Shown piece by piece: positions 42,441-53,960 of a stretch of 64,000 bases of DNA. Source of the stretch: Ianthella basta (Eukaryota; Porifera; Demospongiae; Verongiida; Ianthellidae); assembly GCA_964019415.1 (NCBI GenBank), contig OZ025869.1:6458882-6522881 (forward strand), given 5' to 3'. A model generated the notes under the pieces. It worked only from the letters and a program-made list of their open reading frames with translations, made no database searches and was not told the origin of the DNA. Both the position numbers and the translations under genes were made by a program. How positions within the stretch are numbered: position 1 is the stretch's first letter; every line of letters starts with the position of its first letter.

Positions 42441-44150
42441 CAAGATTGTTGGCGCACACCATGGAAACTGTCCCCCTAAAGATTCTCTTGCTTCCATCAA
42501 ATGTAAGCTGAATTCCCTGTAAAAGTTCAGTGAAGACCGACTGCATGCATGTACTGTGTTTATTGACTGTACATTATGCATGGCATGGTATGTATCTATG
42601 CATGCTAACCTTCTCAAGTGCCTTCACATCTTCAATGATAGGCTGCAAGATGGCATCTATCCCATACCTCACAATGTCAGGAACTCGGACAACTGCAAGG
42701 AGTTGGACACTGTCAAGGTTTGACCGATACTTGGGATGTAGGTTGCCAAGGTTGTAGTAGAAGAGACCTGCACATTGACCAGGTTTAAAACATGCAGTAA
42801 TACCCTGTTTTGTGAAATATAGCATGAAATATTTGGTGAAATGAAAGACTGCTCTTATGGTGACATACCTAGCTTGTGCACCTTGGTGTTTGCTCTTAGT
42901 GGATTTGTAGTCTCAACATCATCATAAAAGTGATCTTGAAAAGCAAGGCTGTCACAGTAGTCCCGCATGACATTACCCTTAGACATATGTGAATTGAGGA
43001 TCTGCATAATTTAGAGACAACAAAACAACTGACAGTCAGTAATGTGTGTGTGTGTGTGCATGTGTGTGTGTGCGTGTGTGCGTGTGCGTGTGTGTGTGCG
43101 TGTGCGTGTGTGTGCGTGTGCGTGTGTGTGTGTGTGTCTGTGTGTGTCAGTGCGAGCGTGAAAGTGTGTATGTGAATGTGTGTTTGCATGTGTAGCTCAC
43201 CTGATCTCTGACATGTGTCCATCTTCACCAAACACTGTAATGACTGCAATAATGGTATTTCACAATACTTGTTCACTTCATTCTTCATTGTAGTGCCCTT
43301 CTGTACCATTCTGCTCCCAAGAACTCGCTCATGTGGTTCCTATTAACGTAATTGATCACTGTCATGACGGTATGTCCATAGCATGTGCACACACCATGAG
43401 GCAAATGTGTGCGTGCAGCGGCACACTGAATGACCATTTTCTGAACAGGTCCATGCTGACCATCTAACATATGAATTTTGTTATTCTACATTATTATATG
43501 ACTATCACCTCCAAAAACTTTCTCTTTAGCTTGTGGTACAACACTGTTTAGTGCTGACTGAGTGAGTCGGCCTTCATTTCTCGTCTTCATTAGAAAGAGA
43601 GCTGCAGATCTTTTTGTTGGACTTTCTTCAGGAGCAATGCAGTCGCCACCCAAGGAGACAGCTGGAGTACTAACTGTAGCACTGTCATTGACGTTACTCC
43701 TGTACGTGCAAGGATAGAATGTATATTTACTGCACTGTGGTTTACTTTTCTGTTATTTGTTATTTGTTATTGCACTGTGGTTTACTTTTCTGTTATATCT
43801 AAACTGTGCTCTGATGATGTTCATTCAGAATACGTTTCAGAGATGACATTCGCTATCCATTATAATATAATACTGTCGGTTATGAAATGAATGATTCACG
43901 AGTCCAGGAGGGCGGTATCTTCTGCAAGCACTGACGTCACTTTACAGTCTCCATTCACTGATGATCTGTGCTTCCTGTACACATGGGACTTATAGGAATT
44001 ATGCATCCGGTAGACACACGGACAGCTATCCAGGCCACACTTCACACGAAAATCGGCTTCATACTGATGCACTTGTCCTTTGTGCCTCAGTACCGGCAGA
44101 AACGTTGCCGCAGCAAATTGATTGCAGACTGAACAGGTATACTTGGGCAT
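42440..44150 (-). CDS. Multi-exon zinc-finger transposon-type gene
   Basis: First exon, ATG at 44150: two C2H2-like fingers, CSVCNQFAAATFLPVLRHKG and CGLDSCPCVYRMHNSYKSHV. Next: SPTKRSAALFLMKTRNEGRL with SALNSVVPQAKEKVF (43700-43505). Then MVQKGTTMKNEVNKYCEIPL (43340-43200), ILNSHMSKGNVMRDY to NPLRANTKVHKL (43005-42880), YYNLGNLHPKYRSNLDSVQL with YGIDAILQPIIEDVKALEK (42800-42613) and FDGSKRIFRGTVSMVCANNL (42525-42450). This order occurs in a large family of uncharacterised animal proteins that look like transposases. Junctions 42.9-42.6 follow GT/AG rules. The C-terminus is missing where the PP2C piece begins. Confidence 0.6.
43040..43150. repeat. GTGTGTGCGTGTGCG microsatellite
   Basis: Imperfect GT/GC dinucleotide array inside an intron of the zinc-finger gene. 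Confidence 0.9.
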
Positions 44151-44192
44151 TTAGCTATTACCCAGTGTTTTTTCACCAACATCGATATCTTC

Positions 44193-44245
44193 CAAGGTAA
44201 GGTGAAGCTGTAGCTGTGCATGGGTGTTTCTTCACCTTACCTTAG
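44193..44245. repeat. 14-bp perfect hairpin
   Basis: AAGGTAAGGTGAAG (44193) and its exact complement CTTCACCTTACCTT (44231) are separated by a 24-base loop, just upstream (on the minus strand) of the zinc-finger gene's first exon. Confidence 0.8.
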
Positions 44246-44344
44246 TGCAGCGATTTGCTAAACTAGTGGAATGCGACGGCTGCATATACACCGTGAGCCG
44301 TGATAATAGAATATCATAAAGCTTGTAAATAAAATGAAATATTT

Positions 44345-45971
44345 GTTATGTCACCATGAACCAATCAGATCTTGCTGCATTGCGTGATTCTAAGCACAGT
44401 CTGGACCCAAGGTGGGAAATTCAAAGGTGTATGCTAAGACACGAACGATGGAAAGACAAGTTTTATTAGTCTTTGGACAATGCAAGAAGATGACTTTGCC
44501 TGCCCCTAGCGTGGACACCTTGGATGTTGCTATTATTCGAGCTGCTGCCAGGGAACAGTCTTCCCTCACTGTGGAAGACGATGCAATAACTCTACAGGCG
44601 TATGATGCGGACTTCGTTGACTGGGTTGGCTGACGAGGATACCAGTGTCAAAATTGTACTAAGCAAACGCCAGGTGAGCGAGCAAATTCTTGTCTGTGTT
44701 CACAGCTTCTTGTACTAGCCACTCTTTTGCTATTTTAGCTAGACCATGGAGTCATAATAGTGTGTCTTCAGACGCTATAGCACTACAGCCTGATTAGAAT
44801 GCTGAACTTCTCTAGTTCTTCAGTATAATAATATTATAATTGAAGCAGTCATGCCTTTCTGTTTCCTGCTGTATGTATTTAATGGTAATTGATTTACTAG
44901 TAGAATTTACTTTACTCTGCATGTATAGTAATGTATGCAGGCTATGTATCTATTATACTGTAGAATAGTAATTTTAAAGTACTTTTTCCTATGTGCTGCG
45001 TATAGACCAGAGATTGCTCATATACTCTTCAGCTACAAGAGCTACCCAACCAGAGAAGAAAAAGACCATGTCGCCAGGCAGTGTATGAAGACATTTCCAT
45101 TTCTTGAAGCAGCTTGTGGTATACGTGCGATATGTGAGTATGCCTAATTGAATATGAAAGAAGGCACTAACTGTTACTTATTGTTTTTTATAAACTCCAT
45201 TGGGACATGCAGTTTTTGTGCACGAGTGCCTATTCTCTTTGAGACATGACTTGTAGATTACTCAAACACACTCCATTGCTGCATGCACATATATGATCAA
45301 CTTGCAACTTACGTAGTTCACAGCAAGCATGCATTTGCTAATTGTACTCCATTGGGTTTTCAATTTCAGGGATACATTTCTATTGGCCTGGAAGAGAGAT
45401 TGAAATATCTCAGGAGCCCTCAAAAGCGGCTGCTATGTCCCAGTTTGACAGATGGAGTGGCTGCCCCCACTGCAAAACGGCAACTTAAACTGATGATGCC
45501 TCAAGTCCAAGCAGTCAGCACTGGTATGGAAGGAGAAGATGATGCTTCTCATCAGAGAAATGTTGAGAAGCTGAAAAGCTTATCTAAGCAGGTACATATT
45601 TGGTGCACATGCAATTCTGTACTTACAGTGCACGCACATGCATGCACTGCAGTATATATATTACAGTATACTGCTGTGTAGGTAATACCATTTAACACAT
45701 GTGTGGGGTAATATTATGTATCTGTAATCTTTTGTTGTAAAGAATTACTAATACATCAGCTACCAAAATGCCTACAAATAAAATAAAATAAAATACCTAT
45801 ATAATGTAACAGTATTTTCTGTGTTTGCAGCAATGCCCTGACCCTGTCATAATCCGGGACTTGATGAACAAGACGTTTCCCTTCCGTCGGAGACGACTAC
45901 AGGACCCAACTCAGCTGTATACCATCTGCACCTTTCTAGACTCTTACCCTTTCTTGGGTAGACTTGAAGAG
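44345..45971 (+). CDS. Spliced gene, unrecognised family
   Basis: Exons with good borders: about 44412-44673 (PAPSVDTLDVAIIRAAARE, AYDADFVDWV, a shift near 44628, then LADEDTSVKIVLSKRQ, donor gtgagc), 45006-45133 (ILFSYKSYPTREEKDHVARQ, KTFPFLEAACGI, donor gtgagt), 45370-45591 (acceptor tttcag, GLEERLKYLRSPQKRLLC, KRQLKLMMPQ, donor gtacat) and 45831-45971 (acceptor tttgcag, NKTFPFRRRRLQDPTQLYTI, CTFLDSYPFL, donor gtacgt). The layout (N-terminal ubiquitin-like stretch, Y-P-x3-E-K block, basic linker, RR-x4-YP-L block) occurs in uncharacterised fish and coral proteins, as I recall. The single frameshift in the first exon may mean a pseudogene. Confidence 0.5.
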
Positions 45972-46103
45972 GTACGTGTATCGCTTTTTAACCAGAGCAT
46001 AATATTATAATACTATTAGGTGCCATTTAACACGTGTGGGGTAATATTATGTATCTGTGTAATCTTTTGTTGTAAAGAATTACTAATACATCAGCTACCA
46101 AAC
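45686..46103. repeat. Direct repeat, about 85 bp, two copies
   Basis: The sequence ccatttaacac-tgtggggtaatattatgtatctgt...catcagctacca appears at 45686-45768 and 46021-46103, flanking the last exon of the gene above. Confidence 0.85.
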
Positions 46104-46309
46104 TGCTTGCATAAACAGGCCAGTTTTCCATGCAGGGATGCATGGTCTTCAGAGGCACTCAGCACCATCCCTACATCTCTACTTGTTTTTGTGGAAAACT
46201 TTTATATAGGTGTGGTGTGGTTATGCCATCTAACCACGGGTTTATGAGATTACGACTGACAAATGGCACAATGTAAAACGACTGGTACGTAAGAATTATC
46301 CGGCACTGA

Positions 46310-46648
46310 TTGCTAATTTTGTTAGCAATCCTGCCTACAGGAGGAGAATTGTTGTTCACTAGAACCATTAAGCGAGAGATCAATGCTTTCACCTCAGTAA
46401 AATTCATGGAGAGGAGTCCTAAAGCAGTGGCATCGTTCAATTGGCCGCTTGACGAGCTCACGCGACACACTACATTGCTAATGAACATACTGAGCAGCAT
46501 AGTTAAGAAGCCAGCTCAGTCATCCCCACTGATTTGTGCACTGGCTAGCATGAAGAGGTGGAGTAACAACAATTTGCTTCTGCAACAGGCTGTCTCTCTG
46601 GTACTATATGAAATTGGAGCATCAGAATCCATGAGCATAATTTTATAA
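46310..46648 (+). CDS. Unrecognised ORF, transposon-like
   Basis: 112 codons: GGELLFTRTIKREINAFTSV, then KAVASFNWPLDELTRHTTLL and SSPLICALASMKRWSNNNLL, QQAVSLVLYEIGASES. The pattern (basic helix, W-x5-L-x4-P, CA-x-L-x2-R then L-x2-V-S-L-x-L) matches fragments I associate with sponge and cnidarian transposon proteins, but I cannot name it. It ends in a TAA/ATA microsatellite (46646-46672). Confidence 0.35.
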   Translation: MLILLAILPTGGELLFTRTIKREINAFTSVKFMERSPKAVASFNWPLDELTRHTTLLMNILSSIVKKPAQSSPLICALASMKRWSNNNLLLQQAVSLVLYEIGASESMSIIL

Positions 46649-46699
46649 TAATAATAATAATAATAATAAGCAGACACCCCCCCCCCCCTCCCCACCAAC

Positions 46700-47490
46700 T
46701 TGAATCATCAGAAGTCTTGGGACCTGCCCATTATCCAGTTTCACCTTGACAACCTCCTGGCCCGGTGTGTTGACCAGACCTCCCGTTCCCGTATCCTCGG
46801 GGCAAGCTCCTGCGAGTCTGGAGCTTGGCTTAACGCACTCCCAATCTCCTCTTTGGGCCTCCGCATGTCAGATGATGCGGTCCGCACAGTCATTGGCCTG
46901 CGTGTCGGTGCTCCCATTTGTCTACCACACCCCTGCAGCTCTTGCAGTCATCCTGTAGATGAATTTGGTCATCATGGGCTGAGCTGTAGGTTCAGCAAAG
47001 GGAGAGTCCCCCGTCATCACATGCTAAACAGTATCATCCATCACTCCCTGGCCTCTGCTAACATACCCAGCAGATTGGAACCATCCAATCTGTTCCGGGA
47101 AGACGGCAAACCCTCAGATGGAGTGACAATGGTACCCTGGTCCAACGGAAGATTCCTTGTGTGGGACACCACATGTGTAGACACCTTTTGTGACTCTCAC
47201 AAGCCAACTACAGCCAGAGAGGCTGGTGGAGCCGCTACACTTGCCAAGTCTGGGAAGGCTAAGAAGTATACCCATTTGGATCACGCCTACCTGTTCCAGC
47301 CTGTAGCTTTGAAACCTGTGGAACAGTCGGGCCTGAGTCCATGTCTTTTCTCTGAAACCTCGGTAAACGCCTCAGGTCTGTAACTGGAGAGCCCAGTTCA
47401 TTTGCCTACCTGCTCCAGCGCCTCTCCGTCGCCATCCAAGTGGGCAATGCGGCCTCCATGTTGGGATCGCTCCCTGCCAGCGACATTGAC
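46700..47490 (+). pseudogene. RT retroelement, C-terminal domain (second copy type)
   Basis: 227-codon ORF: SRILGASSCESGAWLNALPI, GLRVGAPICLPHPCSSC, then DEFGHHGLSCRFSKGRVPRH (Cys/His knuckle), DGKPSDGVTMVPWSNGRFLV and VWDTTCVDTFCDSHKP. After a frameshift near 47370 it continues FAYLLQRLSVAIQVGNAASM. The G-x-S-D-G-V-T ... V-W-D-T-T core resembles a PD-(D/E)XK nuclease, and such domains sit downstream of the RT in sponge and cnidarian elements. No RT domain remains upstream. Confidence 0.65.
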
Positions 47491-48235
47491 TAGATTGCCT
47501 TTTTTCCATTTGCGGGGCTTATTCCCCCGCTGCTAATGATGACTAGGCTGCATGTTCTTAATAGTTTCTGCTTTAGTTGTCTCTTATTTACTTATCCATG
47601 TTATTAGTAATATTGTAGCATCATTTATTATTATTAATTATTAATTTTATTTTATTATTCATTCAATTATCAATTTACACAATTACTGTTATTTCATTAT
47701 AATAATAATAATTGATCTTATTTAATGTGGGGAACCTTTAGCTAGAAGGCTACTCTTCCAGGCACCCACAACACATATATAGTACAAACAACACAGACAC
47801 ACATACAGTAAATCAGTTTATTTGTTCATCGGGGCCACTGAAAACTTCTCTGCCATGGCCTGGGCTTGAGCTTGAACCAGAAACATCCCATAATCATGAA
47901 TCGGTAATCGTGTGCTTCAGCTCCAGACCACCAGCTAGCACCCCCAACTTTACTAAATACGGTACATGTCACAAGTAATTCGAATTGGTACGCAGGCTTG
48001 CCGCTCAGATATCTGTGTATAGCAGAGCGGCAACTTATTAATATCAATGCACATCCTGCAGAGCGATAACTAGGGAGTCACAGCGAGAGATTACATACGC
48101 AAATAATCTGCAGTGTCTATGCGCTAGTTCGCCATGGGTATTCAAGCTGGAAACAGTTGTCGAAAGGAAGTGAAATCTGTTCGAAAATGCGCTCTCGGAA
48201 CCCCAAATCGTCAGCTTCTGCGTGTCCTTCACTAG
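47491..48235. other. No gene seen; AT-rich spacer
   Basis: Contains ATT/TAT-rich sequence 47575-47720. Short minus ORFs (47826-48047, 48044-48262) are not recognised. Confidence 0.5.
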
Positions 48236-48239
48236 CACC

Positions 48240-48935
48240 GCTATGTTGTCGACCTCGCGCAAGAGTCAAAACCGTTTGTCAAGCAGTCCCCCGAGCATTC
48301 CAAGATGCCAAGCTTTGTGGTTCCCTCTTCTTTCACTACAATAGGCAGTACTTTCTGCAGGTGATCAATATATTTTGTGCACACCTCTGGAGTGAGCTTG
48401 CTCCAATATGTTCTGATACCTTCCTTCAGTTGTGGAAGGCTCCTTGGCTTGTACTTGTCCCAAAGATAAGTCTTCATGGATCCCCAAACATTTTCTATTG
48501 GATTCAGGTCAGGGCTCTCAGCTCTTCCACCAGGTCACATTCTGCTCAAAGAAATTCTGGACGTATTTACTTGTATGTTTAGGATCATTGTCCTGATATA
48601 ATCTGTGGCCGTCTGGATACTTCTTCTGCACAAAAGACACAAGAGAGGTGGACAGGATGTCTCCATACTTTGTGGCATTCATCGTTCCACTGAACATCAC
48701 TAGGTGAGTTGCTCCTCTTTTCGAAATCCCTGCCCATGCGTGGATTTTTGGTGGGTGCTTGTGTTTATACTTTAGTTTTCTTGGGGTCTTCTTCTTCCTG
48801 AAGCACTTCATTCGGTGGCTTTCCAGTTTAAAAGTGGATTCATCAGTGAAGATGACATCATCAAATAAAATAGTTCCTTCTCATCAATGTGCTTTGTACA
48901 CCACTCCAGTCTCTTTTCTTTGTTGGCGTCCACAC
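48240..48935 (-). pseudogene. Tc1-like transposase, N-terminally truncated
   Basis: Starts at ANKEKRLEWCTKHIDEK (48935), then a frameshift in a T-run and DDVIFTDESTFKLESHRM (first catalytic Asp), KIHAWAGISKRGATHLVMFS, RLYQDNDPKHTSKYVQNFF (second Asp), a shift near 48520, NPIENVWGSMKTYLWDKY (Glu) and CTKYIDHLQKVLPIVVKEEG. The HTH domain is missing. On its 5' side it is joined, in frame, to a Merlin-type transposase. Confidence 0.85.
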
Positions 48936-49560
48936 CCTTCACTCGTTTAAACCTAAACTTGACGCAGGCCCAATAAGATTCCACGTTCTGGGTGTGGACG
49001 GCAGTACTTGGGTCAACAAAATGTAGTGAGTGGTTTACTGTTTGATACCTCTGCAGATTTGGCAGACTCTGTACTTGACAATAAGCACTCCACTTGTCAG
49101 AATATACTGTTGTGCCAGGAAGTACATGTGCTTGGATCAGTGGGAGGAGAGTGGCTGCTGTTCTGAACTATTTGCATATAGCCCAGAGCTGGCCTCTGAC
49201 TACAGTTGACAAGCCCAAACACCCAAATTTCTTGGCTTGTTGCACGGCCTCTGTGGTTCTATTGCATGGGATTGAAGAACATTTTTTGTATGAAACAGTG
49301 TGATAGACACTCTGAGTAGCAAGAGAGAGAAATGATCCTTGCTTATTTCTTTACCTTTGGCTTATGCCAAAAAGGCTCTCATCTATCTGCACAGTGTGGC
49401 CAGGTCCTCCCAGTTGGATGTTCAATGATGTTAATTTCGTTGAGCAGATCTCCCGCAGCCATTGATATACATCAATGACTGTGTGCCTGGAGACTTCTGC
49501 CTCTTCCATGGATGGCATCTCTGAGTATTCCCTCACCCACCAGTAGATGAGAATCAGCCA
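48936..49560 (-). pseudogene. Merlin/IS1016-type (ISXO2-like) transposase
   Basis: Minus strand from 49560: KWLILIYWWVREYSEMPSME, TVIDVYQWLREICSTKL, LGGPGHTVQIDESLFG (first catalytic Asp), a gap, then RPALGYMQIVQNSS, LIQAHVLPGTTVYSDKWSAY (second Asp), RYQTVNHSLHFVDPSTAVHT, QNVESYWACVKFRFKRVKGV. About 60 residues between the first Asp and the PALGYM block are degraded, and a frameshift lies near 49150. Merlin is a DNA transposon family related to bacterial IS1016. Confidence 0.8.
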
Positions 49561-49889
49561 CTTTTAGAGGCTGATTCTCGTCTTTTCGAATAATGTTTTG
49601 TCACGGATGCTGGCACTTTTCCTGCAGGCATCAACTGGGCATCACCAACGACACCCATCCACAACATCCCTGCGTACTTCCCAGCTAATTGGCTGAGGGT
49701 TGGTTGGAGTGCTGCAGTTTGGACACTGTTTGTGTGGTGTGATTTATTATCAGTGATTTTGTAGCCAGTTGTATTTGTGGCTTTTTTACAGTACTTACCT
49801 TTCATGTAGGAGATGATGGTATCCTGGTCTCCAAACAGAACAGGCCCAAGAGCAAGAATCGACACATCTGCGTGAACCTTACCTGCCAA
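49554..49889 (-). CDS. Unrecognised ORF next to Merlin copy
   Basis: 111 codons: ILALGPVLFGDQDTIISYMK, then TALQ/QPTLSQLAGKYAGMLW. It directly precedes the Merlin block, so it may hold its N-terminal region, but the expected zinc pair is not seen. Confidence 0.25.
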   Translation of the reverse strand: MAGKVHADVSILALGPVLFGDQDTIISYMKGKYCKKATNTTGYKITDNKSHHTNSVQTAALQPTLSQLAGKYAGMLWMGVVGDAQLMPAGKVPASVTKHYSKRRESASKSG

Positions 49890-50111
49890 ATCCTATTCAT
49901 TAATAAAGTTATTTTCAGTAGTTTTGTATGTTTAATGCATTCTACATATGATTAGCATAATATTATGGATTACATTATTAGAGACCTTTAGATTTTTGAT
50001 TATGGCAAACGTGTGACGTGTGACCGGAAGCACACGTTTGTGGTTCGCCGTTCACCAATTTTCATGCGCATTTAGATGTCACGTTTCTGGAGTAACAACG
50101 ATGAGAAAATG

Positions 50112-51430
50112 GCAGCATCTCAAGGATCTAGGTATGTTGAAAGAATGTAGTTCTGCCATTATTTCCCAACGAAAGTGTTCATCGAAGTACTCAATCGATA
50201 GAAATTACCTCAAGGACCTCTTTGATGTTCTGCAATATGACGACTCGGATAGCACCAGCTCCTCCAGTAGCGACGATGACATGGACACCCTCGTGATATC
50301 GCTGTTGTTTCCTCCAACTCCTGTGCGACATCCCTGAGTCCATTGAGAGGAACTGAGTGATTTGGAGTATGAACAACTGTTTAGGTATGTCTTTTAAGAC
50401 CTCAGCCTATTTAATTCTTTGATGATCATAGACAACCTGCTGTTATGTCACTAGATTTCATAAGGATGATCTCCCCAGACTGCAAGCTGCTTTGAATCTC
50501 CCAGAACACTATATCTGTAGCCAGGGAACAAAGGTTTCTGGGCTAGAGGCTCTAATGATCATGCTCCGTAGGTTGAGTTTCCCAAACAGGTGGTGTCAGC
50601 TAGTTCCGTTGTTTGGGAGATCAGAAACGGAGATGAGCAACATTATCAACACAGTAAGTTTGCAGTATAGTAAGTTTACTTGTATATCTAATCTATTTTT
50701 CTTGTGTGTTGCATTAACATTTTTATTTAGATAATCGATGACGTACATGCCCATTTCAAACATCTCTTGGAGTCGCTGGACCTTGTGTGGATGGATCTTG
50801 CAAGCTTTTCCACTGTTATCCATACCAAAGGTGCTGTCCTCAATCGGTGTTGGGGTTTTATAGATGGAACAGCCCATCCTGTATCCCGGCTCATTTGCAA
50901 CCAGCGTATCATGTTCAGCGGGCACAAGAGGGTCCATTGTCTGAAATTTCAGGTTTGTTTACTTGGAAGTTCAGGTTTGTTTATTTGAACTGAGTCAGAT
51001 TGCTCATGTATACTTTCTTTTGATGCAGTGTGTTGTTGCCCCAAATCGACTCATTGCTCACATGTTTGGGCCGATAGAGGGAAGACGCCATGATGCTTTT
51101 ATGGTTGGAGCTAGCAGCCTCACAGCAAAACTTCAGCAGGTCAATCAAGGGAATGGTCAACCATATGTAGTATATGGTGATCCTGCTTATGGCGTTAATA
51201 GGTATGTGTTAGCCCCCTTTCGTGGTGCCCAGCTATCGCAGCAACAACTTGACTTCAACAAATCCATGAGCCAAGTGCGGATCTGTGTTGAATGGACGTT
51301 TGGAAAAATCACGCAATACTTTTCCTATCTGGACTTCAAGAGGAACTCTAAAGTACTGCTACATCCAGTCGGAAAGTATTACCTAGTGGCTGCTCTACTA
51401 ACTGTCACACTTGCCTGCATGGGTCGCTGA
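50112..51430 (+). CDS. PIF/Harbinger transposase (HARBI1-like), four exons
   Basis: Exons: one ending 50384 (SIDRNYLKDLFDVLQYDD, then a frame disturbance near 50335, then LSDLEYEQLF), 50455-50653 (HKDDLPRLQAALNLPE, SGLEALMIMLRRLSFPNRW, ETEMSNIINT), 50731-50952 (IIDDVHAHFKHLLESLDLVW, NRCWGFIDGTAHPVSRL) and 51029-51430 (CVVAPNRLIAHMFGPIEGRR, VVYGDPAYGVNRYVLAPF, QVRICVEWTFGKITQYF). All junctions obey GT/AG and keep frame. Catalytic triad: Asp in FIDGT, Asp in YGDPAYG, Glu in CVEWTFG. Only exon 1 looks damaged. It excises and inserts the element, working with the Myb-like partner on the opposite strand. Confidence 0.85.
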
Positions 51431-51564
51431 CCAGCACATTTTTTCAATTAGATCCACCTTCTTTGGAGATGTATTTAAGTAACTAAATGTTGAATTGATC
51501 ATTATGTATGCAATGCAGAATATATAATATACATGGCAGGTTACAGTTATACACTGACAAATGT

Positions 51565-52610
51565 TTAATCTTCGTTTACTAGTTTCTTTAAAAGTTCTAG
51601 AGTCAGTTTCCTTTCTTCAAACTCCATCTCCAAACGTAGTTTTTGCTCTTCTTCATGTTGCTTCTTGACTCTTTCTTTAGCATCGAACTTGTCCCTCTTC
51701 AACTGCAGCTCTTTGCTTCTCAGTCCCAGTTCTTTCTCTTTTAATGCTGTCTTCCTTCTTCCTTTGCTGTCCAGCATTTCAATTACATTTAATTTTGAAA
51801 CCCATCTTTGCTTGCTTTCTACAGCAGGAGAAAAAGGATAAATTGATGTAATTTGATTAAGAATTAAGAACATGCACAACTATAGTTACTTCGAGGTGTA
51901 CCTTTTGCTGTTGTGCTGTCATTATCATCATCTGAATCAAGGTCAACGTGTATGGATGCATTGGAGGAATTCTCCGATCCACCATCACTATGTCTTTCCT
52001 TTCTGTGTGCACAATTCCAAACAACATTATAATGTGTGGTCAAGTTTAGAAAACAAGTCTGCATCTGCTCAACTTACTGCTCAATCTTTCCATAGCAGCG
52101 TGACGCATCTCTTCACCACTTGCTTTGTCATCTAATTCTTTCTTCTTCTTAGCCTCTTTTCGTTTGACAACTTCACTTGAACATCTCTGTTATATGTGAA
52201 GATGTCTTCCAGTAATTCAGTTAGTTCCCCGTACTCCTCCTCTGTTCCTGAACTACAGGTATAGAAAAACATGATTCCATGACCTTAGCCATGCAGATAT
52301 GATAAAGTATCATGCAGGCTTACCGTTTCAGAGCCTTGTTGTCCTCTGCTTTAAACTTTTCCATCAGTCTGTCTGTTCGCTCCCTGTACCCTCTACCCTT
52401 TAAATCAACAGGTCTATCTTCAGTGGAGAAGGCTACGCTGAGCTTTCCTGCTATTTCTTCCCAGTCACTAGGCTTACTGGGTCGGACAGAAACCACCTCT
52501 TTTGCTAAGCTAAGATCGTGTGAGATGTTAGGCCAGCGAAACTGGGGCATACCCCACCTGAGTGCAAAATTGTACACACCAAGGCATACAAAACCGACTA
52601 TTTCGAACAG
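51565..52610 (-). CDS. Harbinger partner gene, Myb/SANT-like DNA-binding protein
   Basis: First exon, internal ATG about 52550: MPQFRWPNISHDLSLAKEVV, PSDWEEIAGKLSVAFST, KGRGYRERTDRLMEKFKAED, a Myb/SANT-like trihelix with Trp at conserved places, donor at 52323. The next exon starts at 52252 and splices in frame: SGTEEEYGELTELLEDIFTY. Then a Ser/Asp-rich exon (NSSNASIHVDLDSDDDNDST, about 52005-51900) and a last exon 51825-51565 with a long charged helix (ALKEKELGLRSKELQLKRDK, KKQHEEEQKLRLEMEFEERK) ending LLKKLVNED. PIF/Harbinger elements need such a second protein for nuclear import and DNA binding. Convergent with the transposase. Confidence 0.8.
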
Positions 52611-52775
52611 ATTTTTTTTTATATACGACAATGCAAACCATCACAAGGGGTGAGCTGATGATAAGGACAGAGAAACATGCAAAAGTCTAGTTCATAGTAC
52701 AATAACTGCATGAATGTGATAGTGATTGGGAGAATATAGAGTTAAGCAAGAAAATAGACAAAGTACATAGTCAGT

Positions 52776-53960
52776 TTATTTACTTATTTCTCTTTGTAAT
52801 TGTCTCCTACAAGCTACCCAGTCCGGTTTGTCATCTTTAAGGCTATCTGAATTCATCTTATTCCATATTTCAGGAATTCTTCCTCGGTAGCTTCTTTTAA
52901 AAACCTCTAATGATTTTGTAGTGATATGGGATTGTAGTTGATGGTTGTGAGACTTCGTTGGTGCTACTCTGGCTGATCTGCATGGCTTCACTTTGCTGGA
53001 GTCTTCAAATTCAGGGGTAAGTGATTTCAGTGGTGTCTTGGTGTCTCCATGCAAAAGCTTGCATGTAAGACCTACTGCAGCCACTTGTCTTCTCTGCTCC
53101 GATGAACTGATGGGGAGTTGACCAAACATGTTGTGTGCCTGCTTTTGGACTCTGTCCAATTTGTCCAGATTGGTCTTTGCTGCACTCCAGTACACAAGGT
53201 TCCCATACTCTAGCTTTGGGCGCACAAATGCTGTGTAAGCTGTGTGGAGGCCACTATCATCAAGGTACCTTCTCGCTCGTCTTATGGCTCCTAGTCTTTG
53301 CCTTGCCTCAGTTGCAATTCTGTCGACACGAGGTGACCATGTTCCTTTGCTGTCCAAGGTAAAACCAAGAACATCCAATGTCTCATTCTCACAGATCACT
53401 TCTCCTCTACATCCCTCTTTTTGCTGATGGTGATTGCTTTTGTCTTCTTCGCTTCGAATTCAAGGAGCCATTTCTTACCAAACTTCAAAATCCTTTCAAT
53501 GTCCGAATTCAGCAACACAGCACTTGTCTCTCTTCCACCTGTTGGTATTCGCATTACGAGGGTAACATCATCAGCATAACATAGCATTGCTGAATGCTGG
53601 GCTTCCTCAGGCAATCTTCGGATAAACAGATCAAAAAACAGTGGTGACCATATTCCCCCTTGGGGAACACCTGAGCGGATTTGACAAACCTCAGACTCCT
53701 CTCCATTGGTGGCGACCAAAAAAGAGCGATCTGAAAGGTAGCTCTTCAGAAGAGCAAGTGCTCTTCCTCTAATGCCTATTGACTGCAAGTGTGCCAGTAG
53801 ACCTCTCCACCATACACGGTCAAATGCACCTCTGATGTCAAGTGCTACTACTCGGAGTTCTTCACGTGCTTCAAGTGCAGTAGCAACCTCATCAGCAATG
53901 AAGACTCCAACATCAGCAGTTCCTGTTCCTGGAGTCTTCAAATTCAGGGGTAAGTGATCT
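52776..53960 (-). pseudogene. LINE RT fragment inside the Harbinger element
   Basis: ORF 53941-53396: ELRVVALDIRGAFDRVWWRG (motif A), VCQIRSGVPQGGIWSPLFFD (motif B), AMLCYADDVTLVMRIPTGG (motif C). One frameshift at 53396-53400 leads to the ORF 53399-52776: ETLDVLGFTLDSKGTWSPRV, AYTAFVRPKLEYGNLVYWSA and a terminal SYRGRIPEIWNKM. The 5' end (fingers and endonuclease) is missing. Just before it, 53931-54004 repeats about 75 bases of its own 3' part (52997-53071), in the same orientation. Confidence 0.85.
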
